In this document: positions 53,008 to 61,910 of the stretch, piece after piece
How the letters are laid out: each line of letters starts with the position of its first letter
How positions within the stretch are numbered: the first letter of the stretch is position 1
NCBI GenBank assembly: GCA_963732635.1
Contig: CAVTAL010000005.1
Coordinates: 248,001-312,000 of the forward strand
Direction of reading: 5' to 3'
Length of the DNA stretch: 64,000 nucleotides
Source of the DNA: JAKFWF01 sp963732635
GTDB lineage: Bacteria > Pseudomonadota > Alphaproteobacteria > Rhizobiales > Hyphomicrobiaceae
Notes under the pieces: model-generated
Told to the model about the DNA's origin: nothing
Databases searched by the model: none
What the model saw: the letters and a program-made list of their open reading frames with translations, nothing else
Made by a program: the position numbers and the translations under genes

Positions 53008-54048
53008 CTAGCCGCCCTTCGCGAACGGACCGAGCACGGCACGGCATTCGGGCGGCAGTTGATCGAGCGTCATCTGCGGCTTGGGTGGTTGCGGTTTGAC
53101 CGGCTCCTTCGGCGGCGGCGAGGGCGGTGGCGGCGGCCGGCTGACCAGCGCCAGCCAGTCAGTCAACTCCTTGCCGCAACCGTCGTCGGCGAGCGTCGTC
53201 TGCTGCGCCTTGCAGCCGGGGCTGTCGGGCGGACACGACATTCGCACGTGGAAATGATAGTGGTGGCCCCAGTACGGCCGGATCTTCCACAGCCAGGCGC
53301 GATCCGCGCCCAGCGCCGGCGCTGCGTCACACAGCGCCTTCTTGATCGCCGGATGCACCAGGATGCGCTCGACCTCGGCATAATTGGCGGCGCGGCGCAG
53401 CAGGCGCACGTGGCCTTCGGTCCAGACCGCCGGGTCGACCGCGACCGAACGCTCGTTACCGGCCGGTAACATCGATGTCGCGGCCAGATCTTCGCGCTCT
53501 TTCGCAGTCAGCCGGCGGTTCGGCATCGGGGTCAGCCACAGGTCGGCATCGAGACCGATCTGGTGACTGGCATGCCCGGTCAGCATCGGCCCGCCGCGCG
53601 GCTGCGACATGTCGCCGACCAGCAATCCCGACCAGCCTTCCAGCGACTGCGCGTCGCGAGCGAAGCGCTCGACCCATTTGGCCAGCAACGGGTGGCCCCA
53701 GTTGCGATTGCGCGACAACCGCATCACCTGCCAGGCCGGTCCGTCAATCGCGACCGCCTTGGCGCCGGCGAGGCAGCCCTTCGAATAAAAGCCGATCGAA
53801 CGCGCCTCGATATTGGCCGGGCTCTTGACCGCGCCGAACAGCATCTTAGCTGCAATCAAAGGCTTTTTGGGCTTGGGCAGCACCGCCGCGGGCGGGGCAG
53901 GCACGGTTGCTGCGGGCGCGGGTGTGGGCGCGACCGGTGTAACAGATGGCGGCGTAGGCGCTGTCGGTGCCGCATTTTGCGCCAGCGCAAGCCCGATCGA
54001 AGCCACCGCTGCGGCCATCGCGCTGAAGGTCCACGTTGCCAGACGCAT
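53008..54048 (-). CDS. mepA: Penicillin-insensitive murein endopeptidase
   Basis: A 346-residue exported LAS metallopeptidase that cleaves the D-Ala-mDAP cross-link of peptidoglycan. After the signal peptide (AMAAAVASIGLALA) comes a long Pro/Ala/Thr linker (residues 25-62), then the domain with GHASHQIGLDADLWL (Zn His and Asp), and the second histidine set YHFHVRMSCP. Four Cys suit periplasmic disulfides. A Pro-rich segment (PPPPPSPPPKEP) and a short tail follow the domain, longer than the E. coli enzyme. Confidence 0.93.
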   Translation of the reverse strand: MRLATWTFSAMAAAVASIGLALAQNAAPTAPTPPSVTPVAPTPAPAATVPAPPAAVLPKPKKPLIAAKMLFGAVKSPANIEARSIGFYSKGCLAGAKAVAIDGPAWQVMRLSRNRNWGHPLLAKWVERFARDAQSLEGWSGLLVGDMSQPRGGPMLTGHASHQIGLDADLWLTPMPNRRLTAKEREDLAATSMLPAGNERSVAVDPAVWTEGHVRLLRRAANYAEVERILVHPAIKKALCDAAPALGADRAWLWKIRPYWGHHYHFHVRMSCPPDSPGCKAQQTTLADDGCGKELTDWLALVSRPPPPPSPPPKEPVKPQPPKPQMTLDQLPPECRAVLGPFAKGG

Positions 54049-54119
54049 TCAAGCCTCCGCATCAATCCGACACTTTCGCCAATGCTTAACGCATGTGCAC
54101 GTGGCCCGCACCCCCTCGA

Positions 54120-54959
54120 TCATTTGCGCCGTTCGAACGGCACCTTGAGGCTCCAACCGATCGTCGTCGGCATCGGCCCCGGGTAATGCGCGAGCCCGAT
54201 CGTCATGCCCAAATGACCGTGCTCCGGTTGGGCGACGTAGGTGCCGAACAACCGATCCCAAATCGAAAGGTTGAAGCCATAATTGCTGTTGTGCTCGCGA
54301 CCAATGACTGAGTGGTGCACGCGATGCATGTCCGGCGTCACCACGACCAGCCGCAATACGCGGTCGAGTGCCGGCGGCAGCGCCACGTTGGCGTGGTTGA
54401 ACATCGCGCCGGCATTCAGGATCACCTCGAACAGCACGACGGCAACCGGCGCCGGTCCGAGCACCACCACCCAAACCATCTTGTAGAGCATCGAGAACGC
54501 GATCTCGAGCGGGTGGAAGCGGATCGCGGTCGTCACGTCGATGTCGGGATCGGCGTGGTGCACCTGATGCAGTCGCCACAGCAATCCAATTCTGTGCGCC
54601 AGCAGATGCTGTAACCAGATCGCGAAATCGAGCACCGCGAGCGCGATCACGATTTCGAGCCATACCGGCCAGCCGAGCCAGTTAAGCAGCCCAATCCCGC
54701 GCCCTTCCGCCCAGATCGCGACCGCCACCGCCGCCAGCGGCATCACGACCCCACCGATGAGACGCGGCAGCAGGTCCATGGCGCGAACCAGCAGGCTGTC
54801 GAGACCGACGATCGCGAGATTGGTGGTCCAGCGCCGGATCTTGGGCTGGGTGAGCTTGCGCTTCGGCAAGGCGAGTTCAAGTAGCGCCATGACAACGAAC
54901 GCCAGCGCGAATACCGCTAGTCTGAGAACCGGTTCTGCTATGGTCCCGAACAGCTGCAT
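54120..54959 (-). CDS. Fatty acid hydroxylase/sterol desaturase family protein
   Basis: A 279-residue di-iron membrane oxygenase with about five helices. The eight-histidine set appears in order: WLQHLLAHRIGLLW, LHQVHHADPDIDV, AMFNHANV and HRVHHSVIG...HNSNYG. These enzymes hydroxylate lipids, for example fatty acids, sterols or hopanoid-related compounds. It diverges from the alpha/beta hydrolase gene across 21 bases. Confidence 0.9.
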   Translation of the reverse strand: MQLFGTIAEPVLRLAVFALAFVVMALLELALPKRKLTQPKIRRWTTNLAIVGLDSLLVRAMDLLPRLIGGVVMPLAAVAVAIWAEGRGIGLLNWLGWPVWLEIVIALAVLDFAIWLQHLLAHRIGLLWRLHQVHHADPDIDVTTAIRFHPLEIAFSMLYKMVWVVVLGPAPVAVVLFEVILNAGAMFNHANVALPPALDRVLRLVVVTPDMHRVHHSVIGREHNSNYGFNLSIWDRLFGTYVAQPEHGHLGMTIGLAHYPGPMPTTIGWSLKVPFERRK

Positions 54960-54980
54960 GAAATTCCTTCAGGATGGTCG

Positions 54981-55628
54981 ATGACGACGCTTCATACGCT
55001 CGATGACGGCCCGGCCGACGCTGACTGCCAACTGCTGCTCGCCCACGGCGCAGGCGCGCCGATGGATTCGGCCTTTCTCGAAGCCTTCGTCACGTTGATG
55101 ACCGCTAGGGGCATCGCCACGACGCGCTTCGAATTCGAGTACATGGCGGCGCGCCGCGACGGCGGCAAGAAGAAACCACCGCCCAAGGCCGAACGGCTCG
55201 TTCAAGAGTACGCGAGCGCGGTCGATATTGTGCGAGCGCGCATTCGTAAGGGCCAGCGGCTGTTCATCGGCGGCAAATCGATGGGCGGGCGGGTCGCGAG
55301 CTTGATCGCGGACGAGTTGCACACCAAGGGATTGATCGCAGGCCTCATCTGCCTTGGCTACCCATTTCATCCTCCAACCAAGCCGGAGCACCTGCGCACC
55401 GCGCATCTTCTCGCCATGCAATGCCCCGCCCTGATTGTGCAGGGCGACCGCGATCCGTTCGGCCCACGCACCGAGGTCGAGACAATGGCCCTGCCGGCGT
55501 CGATCAGGGTCCATTGGGCAGCCGACGGCGACCACGACCTGGGGCCCCGCGGCGCCTCGGGTTTTACGCGTCGCGGCAATCTCGAAGCCGCCGCCGACGC
55601 GGTCGCGGCGTTCGCCCGCCAAGCTTAG
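54981..55628 (+). CDS. Alpha/beta hydrolase, KANSL3/Tex30-like family
   Basis: A 215-residue small hydrolase. LLLAHGAGAPMDS is the oxyanion start, GGKSMGGRVASLIA the nucleophile elbow, VQGDRDPFG the acid and DGDHDLGPR the His. Members are short alpha/beta proteins with unclear substrates, many annotated as dienelactone-hydrolase-like. rimO follows 72 bases downstream. Confidence 0.85.
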   Translation: MTTLHTLDDGPADADCQLLLAHGAGAPMDSAFLEAFVTLMTARGIATTRFEFEYMAARRDGGKKKPPPKAERLVQEYASAVDIVRARIRKGQRLFIGGKSMGGRVASLIADELHTKGLIAGLICLGYPFHPPTKPEHLRTAHLLAMQCPALIVQGDRDPFGPRTEVETMALPASIRVHWAADGDHDLGPRGASGFTRRGNLEAAADAVAAFARQA

Positions 55629-55700
55629 AGTTGCATCGCAAATTTAGCCTGTCGCCCGAACCTTTGCCATCCAGCCCCATGATCGCGTAAACAGCAGCCC

Positions 55701-57077
55701 ATGACATCAAGAACTACATCCAAATCGATCCCGAAAGCCCCACCGAAGGTGCGCCGCACGGCCAAGTCGAAAGTGCCAAAGGTCGGCTTCGTTTCGCTCG
55801 GTTGCCCGAAGGCGCTGGTCGACAGCGAGCGCATCATCACGCGACTGCGCGCCGAGGGCTATCAGATCGCCGCCGACTACGACGGCGCCGACGTGGTGGT
55901 GGTCAACACCTGCGGCTTTTTGAATTCGGCCAAAGAGGAAAGCCTCAATGCCATCGGCGAAGCGATCTCGGCGAATGGCCGCGTAATCGTCACCGGCTGC
56001 CTCGGTGTCGAGGAAGCTCGCATCCGCGCCGAGCACCCTGGCGTGCTCGCGGTAACCGGTCCACATCAATACGAGCAGGTGATGGAAGCGGTGCACGCCG
56101 CCGTGCCGCCGCTGCATGATCCGTTTGTCGATTTGGTGCCGCCGGAAGGCTACCACCTGACGCCACGACACTACGCCTACGTGAAGATTTCCGAAGGCTG
56201 CAACAACGCCTGCTCGTTCTGCATCATCCCCGATCTGCGCGGCAAGCTTGTCAGCCGTCCGGCCGGCCACGTCATGGCAGAAGCCGAGAAGCTGGTGAAG
56301 GCCGGCGTCAAGGAACTGTTGGTGATCAGCCAGGACACCAGCGCCTACGGACTCGACATCAAGTATGCAACGAGCCCGTGGCACGGCCAGCCACTGGCTG
56401 CCCGCTTCCTCGACCTGTCGCAGGCTCTCGGGAGCTTGGGCGCCTGGGTGCGGATGCACTACGTCTATCCTTATCCGCACGTCGACGACGTCATCCCGCT
56501 GATGGCCGAGGGCAAGATCCTCCCCTATCTCGACATTCCCTTTCAGCACGCTTCGCCCAAGGTGCTGAAGGCGATGCGCCGGCCCGGCAACCAGGGCAAG
56601 ACCGCCGCCCGCATCGCCAAGTGGCGGCAGGTGTGCCCGGATCTCGCCATCCGCTCGACCTTCATCGTCGGCTTCCCCGGCGAGACGGAGGAAGATTTCC
56701 AGATGCTGCTCGACTGGCTGGGTGAAGCCCGACTCAACCGCGTTGGCTGCTTCAAGTACGAACCTGTCGACGGTGCCAAGGCCAATGCCCTCGATGGCGC
56801 CGTCCCAGAGGAAGTGAAGGAAGAGCGTTGGCACCGCTTCATGGCGGCGCAGCAGGAAATCAGCCGCGAAATACTGGGCGCTAAAGTCGGCCGTACCATC
56901 GATGTCATTATCGACGAAGTTGACGACGAAGGCGCGCTCGGCCGCTCCAAGTGGGACGCACCGGAGATCGACGGCAGCGTATTCCTCAACGGTGAGACCA
57001 AGCTTGAGCCAGGCCAGTTCGTTCAGGCCAAGATCGTGCACGCCGACGAATACGACCTTTGGGGCGAGTTGAAATGA
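55701..57077 (+). CDS. rimO: Ribosomal protein S12 methylthiotransferase
   Basis: A 458-residue radical-SAM enzyme that adds a methylthio group to Asp89 of ribosomal protein S12. The N-terminal MTTase domain has VGFVSLGCPKALVDSE and VVVNTCGFLNSAKEES with cluster Cys residues, plus VTGCLG. The radical-SAM cluster is ISEGCNNACSFCIIP (CxxxCxxC), and the SRP motif region RPAGHVMAEAEKLV follows. The TRAM domain closes the protein. It overlaps the next gene by four bases. Confidence 0.97.
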   Translation: MTSRTTSKSIPKAPPKVRRTAKSKVPKVGFVSLGCPKALVDSERIITRLRAEGYQIAADYDGADVVVVNTCGFLNSAKEESLNAIGEAISANGRVIVTGCLGVEEARIRAEHPGVLAVTGPHQYEQVMEAVHAAVPPLHDPFVDLVPPEGYHLTPRHYAYVKISEGCNNACSFCIIPDLRGKLVSRPAGHVMAEAEKLVKAGVKELLVISQDTSAYGLDIKYATSPWHGQPLAARFLDLSQALGSLGAWVRMHYVYPYPHVDDVIPLMAEGKILPYLDIPFQHASPKVLKAMRRPGNQGKTAARIAKWRQVCPDLAIRSTFIVGFPGETEEDFQMLLDWLGEARLNRVGCFKYEPVDGAKANALDGAVPEEVKEERWHRFMAAQQEISREILGAKVGRTIDVIIDEVDDEGALGRSKWDAPEIDGSVFLNGETKLEPGQFVQAKIVHADEYDLWGELK

Positions 57078-58066
57078 CTAGGCCGCGCATTCTGCTTACC
57101 CACACGCCGGACATGCGAGCCAACTACTACGGCGAGCGCGCGGTCGCGGGTCTGCAGGCGCTAGGCGAAGTGGTGTTCCATGAAGGCACAACGCCGCTCG
57201 ACGCCGACGGCATCGGCCGCCTCGCCAAGGGCTGCCGGCTAATTGTCACCGATCGCAATACGCCGGGCCCATCGCCCGTGTTCGAAAACATTCCCGACAC
57301 AGTGGCGTTTCTGCGTTGCGCGGTCGATATTCGTACTATCGACGTGGCGGCTGCCTCGAAGGCCGGCATCCTGGTGACGCAGGCGAGCCCGGGCTTCGTC
57401 GCATCCGTTGCCGAAATGGCGTTTGGCCAGATGATCGACCTCGCCCGCGGCATAACTCGATCGGTCAACGACTATCGCGGCCACAGACCGCCCGATCCGC
57501 GCAAGGGCATCCAGTTGTCCGGCGCCACCATTGGCCTCATCGGCTACGGCGCCATTGCCCGGCATGTGGCTGAGATCGCCGACGCTTTTGGCATGACCGT
57601 CCTGGTGCATGATCCTTACGTGAAAGACGCAGCTCCCTACGTTCGCCTGACGACGTTCGACGAAGTGGTGGCCGGCGCTGACTTCCTGCTGCCTCTGGCG
57701 GTCGCGACCGAGGAAACCGAGAACCTGATCAATTCAGCCGTGCTGCGCCGGATGAAGCCGACCGCATTCCTCGTCAACTTGTCGCGCGGCAACCTGATCG
57801 ACGAGCCGGCGCTGACCAAAGCTCTGGATGAAAAGTGGATCGCCGGTGCTGCGATGGATGTCGGGCGTGGCCCCGACCAGATGCCGTCACCGTTCCTCGC
57901 CGCCCGCGATGATGTGATCGCGACACCTCATACCGCCGGCCTGACGCCGCCGGCGATCGAGTTTCAGGCGCTGGAAACGGTAGCCCAGGCTCGTGAACTC
58001 CTGGCCGGCCGGTTGCCGAAGGGAGCGGTCAATGCCATGGCGGCATTCCGGTTCGTGGCGGGCTGA
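57074..58066 (+). CDS. D-isomer-specific 2-hydroxyacid dehydrogenase family protein
   Basis: A 330-residue NAD-dependent enzyme. The Rossmann motif TIGLIGYGAIARHVAEIA, catalytic Arg in LVNLSRGNLIDEP and His in VIATPHTAGLTPP are present. The catalytic Glu is not in its usual place: DVFxxEP is replaced by MDVGRGPDQMPSP, so function may differ from classical dehydrogenases. The start overlaps the rimO stop (ATGA), so the two are translated together, although their roles look unrelated. Confidence 0.82.
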   Translation: MTRPRILLTHTPDMRANYYGERAVAGLQALGEVVFHEGTTPLDADGIGRLAKGCRLIVTDRNTPGPSPVFENIPDTVAFLRCAVDIRTIDVAAASKAGILVTQASPGFVASVAEMAFGQMIDLARGITRSVNDYRGHRPPDPRKGIQLSGATIGLIGYGAIARHVAEIADAFGMTVLVHDPYVKDAAPYVRLTTFDEVVAGADFLLPLAVATEETENLINSAVLRRMKPTAFLVNLSRGNLIDEPALTKALDEKWIAGAAMDVGRGPDQMPSPFLAARDDVIATPHTAGLTPPAIEFQALETVAQARELLAGRLPKGAVNAMAAFRFVAG

Positions 58067-58415
58067 ACCGTTCAATACGAAATCATCCGGTTCGTATTGC
58101 TTTCGCGGAATATGCTTCGATCGAATTCGGCAATGATTTAGCAAAGTTTTCCACAGCTTTCCAATGGTCTTGCGACCTTCGGCATTTGCCAACCGCAAAT
58201 TCTAGGCGCAGTCTGAAAATCACAAGCGTCACCATCCGGAATGTTCCCCGTATGTCCTGCGCGAGTAGCGTAATTTGTTGCGTATGTGTCCCGTTGTTGT
58301 TGCGTCGATGTGCGTAAGTGTGCCTGCGTAAAGTTTGCTGTTGCGTACTTGGTTGCGTTGCGAATTTGGTCTCGCGTATCGGTCTGCTATGCGTACCCCA
58401 CGTGAAGTAGTTTTC
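58067..58415. other. Gap with a DnaA-box match and TGCGT-rich segment
   Basis: No gene. A TTTTCCACA at 58147-58155 fits the DnaA box TTWTNCACA. Between 58279 and 58394 the pentamer TGCGT occurs seven times in 116 bases, with spacing that looks irregular. The hairpin at 58416 follows. Confidence 0.45.
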
Positions 58416-58443
58416 GCCGGCTGGATCCCCCGATCCAGCCGGC
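58416..58443 (-). terminator. Hairpin terminator after mutM
   Basis: A perfect 12-bp stem (GCCGGCTGGATC / GATCCAGCCGGC) with a CCCC loop lies 26 bases beyond the mutM stop. The T-tract is weak on the minus strand (GAAAACTACTTC) and better on the plus strand (CCGTTTTG), so it may act in both directions. Confidence 0.55.
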
Positions 58444-58469
58444 TCCGTTTTGCCCGTCGTGCGTTGCGC

Positions 58470-59354
58470 TTAACGCTGGCAGCGCCGGCAGTGGAACGTC
58501 GAACGGCCGGATTGCACGATGCGTTGGACAATTCCGATACAGCCGGGAGCCAGGCACGCCTCGCCCTCGCGGCCGTATACCTGGAACCGATGCTGGAAAT
58601 AGCCGAGCGAACCGTCGGTCTGGCGGTGGTCGCGCAGGGTCGATCCACCGGCCTCGATCGCTTCACCGAGAACGCTGCGGATCACCGGTACTAGGCGTTC
58701 GGCGCGTTCGGTCGGACGGCCGTTGACTCGGGCGAGGCACGAGGCGCTGCGGTGCGGTGCCAAATTGGACCGGAACAGTACCTCGCATACGTAGATGTTG
58801 CCGAGCCCCGCAATGATGCGCTGATCGAGCAGGAACGCCTTGAGGTCGGTCTTTTTGCCTTGTGCTTGGCTGGCGAGGTAGACAGACGACAGCTCATTGC
58901 CCATCGGCTCGATACCGAGCCCGGCGATCATCTTGTGGCTTTCGAGGTCACCGCTGGCGCACAGGTCCATGGCGCCGAACCGCCGCGGATCGTTGTAGGT
59001 GATGATGGTGCCGTCCGACATTTCGAACACGACGTGGTCGTGGGTTGTGCCGCTGCCGGTATTCTGCTCGAACTCGCCAATTACCTGTGCGTCGCCTTTG
59101 GGCGCAGCGATCGAAAACCGGCCGCTCATGCCGAGATGCATGATCAGGATCTCGTCGGTCGATAGCCGCACCAGCACGTACTTGGCGCGGCGGCCGAGGC
59201 TCATCACGTTCGCGCCGGCGATCCGCTCGGCGAAGCGATCCGGGAACGGAAACCGCAAGTCCGGCCGGCGCAATTCAACGCGCACGATCCGCTTGCCCGC
59301 CATCGCCGGCTCCAGCCCACGCCGCACGGTTTCGACTTCAGGTAGCTCGGGCAT
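58470..59354 (-). CDS. mutM: Formamidopyrimidine-DNA glycosylase
   Basis: A 294-residue bifunctional glycosylase/AP lyase that removes 8-oxoguanine. N-terminal PELPEVETVRRGL carries the catalytic Pro after Met removal; LIMHLGMSG and the helix-two-turn-helix QRIIAGLGNIYVCEVLF follow; the C-terminal zinc finger has Cys pairs ACLAPGC and FHCRRC. It diverges from ubiE, as in many Hyphomicrobiales. Confidence 0.95.
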   Translation of the reverse strand: MPELPEVETVRRGLEPAMAGKRIVRVELRRPDLRFPFPDRFAERIAGANVMSLGRRAKYVLVRLSTDEILIMHLGMSGRFSIAAPKGDAQVIGEFEQNTGSGTTHDHVVFEMSDGTIITYNDPRRFGAMDLCASGDLESHKMIAGLGIEPMGNELSSVYLASQAQGKKTDLKAFLLDQRIIAGLGNIYVCEVLFRSNLAPHRSASCLARVNGRPTERAERLVPVIRSVLGEAIEAGGSTLRDHRQTDGSLGYFQHRFQVYGREGEACLAPGCIGIVQRIVQSGRSTFHCRRCQR

Positions 59355-59412
59355 TGCTGTTCACTCTCCGCGCACTTGATCCATTGGAGCCGCAATTTCG
59401 ACGCCCCATACC

Positions 59413-59442
59413 GTCATTCCGTGGCTTGCCCCGGGGACCAAT
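59413..59442. repeat. Degraded intergenic palindromic element (rhizobial type)
   Basis: The stretch beginning CGTCATTCCGTGGCTTGCCC and ending CGGGGACC resembles the CGTCAT-Gc-GGGCTTG-CCCGG intergenic palindrome scattered in Bradyrhizobium-like chromosomes. It is a single copy here and imperfect, so only a tentative call. Confidence 0.3.
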
Positions 59443-59618
59443 CAGGCAGTGAACTCGGCAGATGGGTTCTGGCACAATGGGTCCCGGCCATATGTGCTGT
59501 TTGACACCCATTGTGGGGCACCAACTGCGAATCAGAACTCACGTTCGAGCTTGGGCCCGAGTTAACCCGCCGCAAAATTTCTTGGTCGCGCGGGGCCGTG
59601 ATGATGTAGAATTCGGCC

Positions 59619-60395
59619 ATGACACAGCATGCGCCGGGCAATTCGTCCACCCAAACCTCATTCGGCTTTCGCGACGTCGCCGAAAGCGAGCGTCAAGGCC
59701 TCGTCAACGAGGTATTCACCAGCGTGGCCGAGCGCTACGACCTGATGAACGACCTGATGTCGGGTGGCCTGCACCGGCTGTGGAAGGCCGACTTCATCAC
59801 CATGGTGAACCCGCCGCAGGGGGCGACGTCGTTCCGGCTGCTGGACGTGGCCGGCGGCACCGGTGATGTCGCCTTGAAGTTCATGGCGCGCGGCGGACCA
59901 GGTTGTACGGCCACGATCTGCGATATCAGCGCCGAGATGCTGGCGGTCGGCCAACGCAAGGTGACCGCCGCCGGCCTCGACGACCGCATGGCGATAGTCC
60001 AGGGCAACGCCGAGCAACTACCGTTCGCCGACCGGACGTTTGACGCCTATACGATCGCTTTCGGCATCCGCAATGTCACCCACATCGACAAGGCGCTCAG
60101 TGAGGCGCATCGCGTGCTGAAGCCCGGCGGTCGGTTCCTGTGCCTGGAGTTCAGCCACGTCGACGTGCCGCTGCTCGACAACCTCTATGACTTCCATTCG
60201 TTCAACGTCATTCCGCAGCTGGGCAAGTGGGCTGCGGGCGCCGCCGAGCCCTACCAGTATCTAGTCGAGAGCATCCGCAAGTTCCCGACGCAAGCTGCGT
60301 TCGCGGCCATGATCCGCGACGCCGGCTTCGAGCGTGTAAGCTTCCGCAACCTGACCGGCGGTGTCGCCGCGATCCATTCCGGTTGGCGGCTGTAG
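59619..60395 (+). CDS. ubiE: Bifunctional demethylmenaquinone/2-methoxy-6-polyprenylbenzoquinol methyltransferase
   Basis: A 258-residue SAM-dependent C-methyltransferase of ubiquinone synthesis. The N-terminus (SFGFRDVAESERQGLVNEVF) and SVAERYDLMNDLMSGGLHRLWK are diagnostic for UbiE, with SAM motif I LLDVAGGTGDVAL. In related genomes ubiB follows; here a xanthine dehydrogenase gene does. Confidence 0.95.
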   Translation: MTQHAPGNSSTQTSFGFRDVAESERQGLVNEVFTSVAERYDLMNDLMSGGLHRLWKADFITMVNPPQGATSFRLLDVAGGTGDVALKFMARGGPGCTATICDISAEMLAVGQRKVTAAGLDDRMAIVQGNAEQLPFADRTFDAYTIAFGIRNVTHIDKALSEAHRVLKPGGRFLCLEFSHVDVPLLDNLYDFHSFNVIPQLGKWAAGAAEPYQYLVESIRKFPTQAAFAAMIRDAGFERVSFRNLTGGVAAIHSGWRL

Positions 60396-60464
60396 CGTGC
60401 TGCAGCCGGCGGCGAAATTTTGCGCTTGACCGGGCTTCCCCCGACGTCGGACGCTTCCGTCATC

Positions 60465-61910
60465 ATGAGCGGCCAAATCACATTCCTGCTGAACGGCAAG
60501 GTGCAGCGTCCGGCCGACGTCGCACCGACCACGACGCTTTACCAGCTGATCCGAGACAGTGGGCTCACCGGCACCAAGGAAGGCTGCGCCGAGGGCGATT
60601 GTGGCGCCTGCACGGTGGCGCTCGGCGCCATTGAAGACGGCAAACTGCGGCTGCGCGCGGTCAACTCGTGCATCCTGTTGGTGGGTCAGTTGCAGGGCAA
60701 GTCCGTCACCACCGTCGAGGCGATCAGTGGACCGGCCGGCGCGTTGCATCCGGTGCAGCGCGCAATGGTCGACAACCACGGCTCGCAATGCGGCTTCTGC
60801 ACGCCGGGCTTCGTGATGTCGATGTACGTCGCGCACGCAATGGGGTTTCGCAGTGAACATCTCGACGACATCAACGACCTGCTCGCCGGCAACCTGTGCC
60901 GCTGCACCGGCTACGGCCCGATCATCGAAGCCGCCAGGCAAATGATGAAGGTGCCTGTCGCCAATTGGGATATCGCGCGGCGCGAAGCCGAGGCTAAGGC
61001 GCTACGCGCGGTCGAAATCGATACGGTCGCGATAGCCGGCAGTGGCCGGAAGTTGTTCTCGCCGGTCTCCATTGCCGAATTGGTGCAAGTCCTCAACTAC
61101 CAGCCGAACGCGACGATCGTCGCCGGTGCGACCGACGTCGGCCTGTGGGTGACGAAGCAGCATCGAGAACTGCGAACCGTCGTGCACATTGACCGGATCG
61201 CTGAGCTGCGGGCGATCAGCCGGTCAGCCGACGTGCTGTCGATCGGCGCCGCGGTCACCTATGCCGACCTGCCAGACCTCCTGTACGATCACTACCCGGC
61301 ACTTCGCGATCTGATCCGCCGCATCGGCTCGACCCAGGTGCGCAATTCCGGCACCATCGGCGGCAACATCGCCAACGGCTCGCCGATCGGCGACATGGCC
61401 CCCGCACTGATCGCACTCGACTCGACGCTGGTGTTGCGCGGCGTCAACGGGCAGCGCCGTATGCCGCTTGAGGACTTCTTCATCGCCTATGGCAAGCAGG
61501 ACCGACGTACGGGTGAATTCATCGAGGCGATCGAGATCCCGCTCGCCGCGAAGCCGCGCAACTTCCAGTGCTACAAGATCTCGAAGCGGCGTGATCAGGA
61601 TATTTCGGCGGTCTGCGGCGCGTTCAATATCGGCATCGAGAATGGCGCTGTGACGCGTGCCCGCATCGCTTACGGCGGCATGGCGGCGATCCCGAAGCGG
61701 GCGGCCCACGTCGAAGCGGCATTGATCGGCGAGCCGTGGTCGCTCGCCGCGATCGAGCGGGCACTGCCGGCATTCGCCGTCGACTATCAACCGATCAGCG
61801 ACATGCGGGCGTCGGCCGACTATCGGCTGACGGTAGCGCAAAACCTTCTCCGCCGCTGCTACCTGGAAAGTGACACCTCGCCCATCCGCCTTGCCGAGTT
61901 GTCGGCATGA
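60465..61910 (+). CDS. xdhA: Xanthine dehydrogenase small subunit (2Fe-2S/FAD)
   Basis: A 481-residue subunit. The first 2Fe-2S cluster has CAEGDCGACTVAL, the second CGFCTPGF and CRCTGYGP; the FAD domain starts around residue 190 with TIVAGATDVGLW and STQVRNSGTIGGNIANGSPIGDMAPA. It passes electrons from the molybdenum subunit to NAD+ in purine breakdown. The start at 60465 begins at the ferredoxin fold (SGQITFLLNG). A four-base overlap with xdhB shows coupling. Confidence 0.95.
   Translation: MSGQITFLLNGKVQRPADVAPTTTLYQLIRDSGLTGTKEGCAEGDCGACTVALGAIEDGKLRLRAVNSCILLVGQLQGKSVTTVEAISGPAGALHPVQRAMVDNHGSQCGFCTPGFVMSMYVAHAMGFRSEHLDDINDLLAGNLCRCTGYGPIIEAARQMMKVPVANWDIARREAEAKALRAVEIDTVAIAGSGRKLFSPVSIAELVQVLNYQPNATIVAGATDVGLWVTKQHRELRTVVHIDRIAELRAISRSADVLSIGAAVTYADLPDLLYDHYPALRDLIRRIGSTQVRNSGTIGGNIANGSPIGDMAPALIALDSTLVLRGVNGQRRMPLEDFFIAYGKQDRRTGEFIEAIEIPLAAKPRNFQCYKISKRRDQDISAVCGAFNIGIENGAVTRARIAYGGMAAIPKRAAHVEAALIGEPWSLAAIERALPAFAVDYQPISDMRASADYRLTVAQNLLRRCYLESDTSPIRLAELSA

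Noticed and set aside
55707..57041. 444-residue open frame opposite rimO
   Set aside because: It mirrors rimO, whose radical-SAM motifs are unmistakable; no signal of its own.
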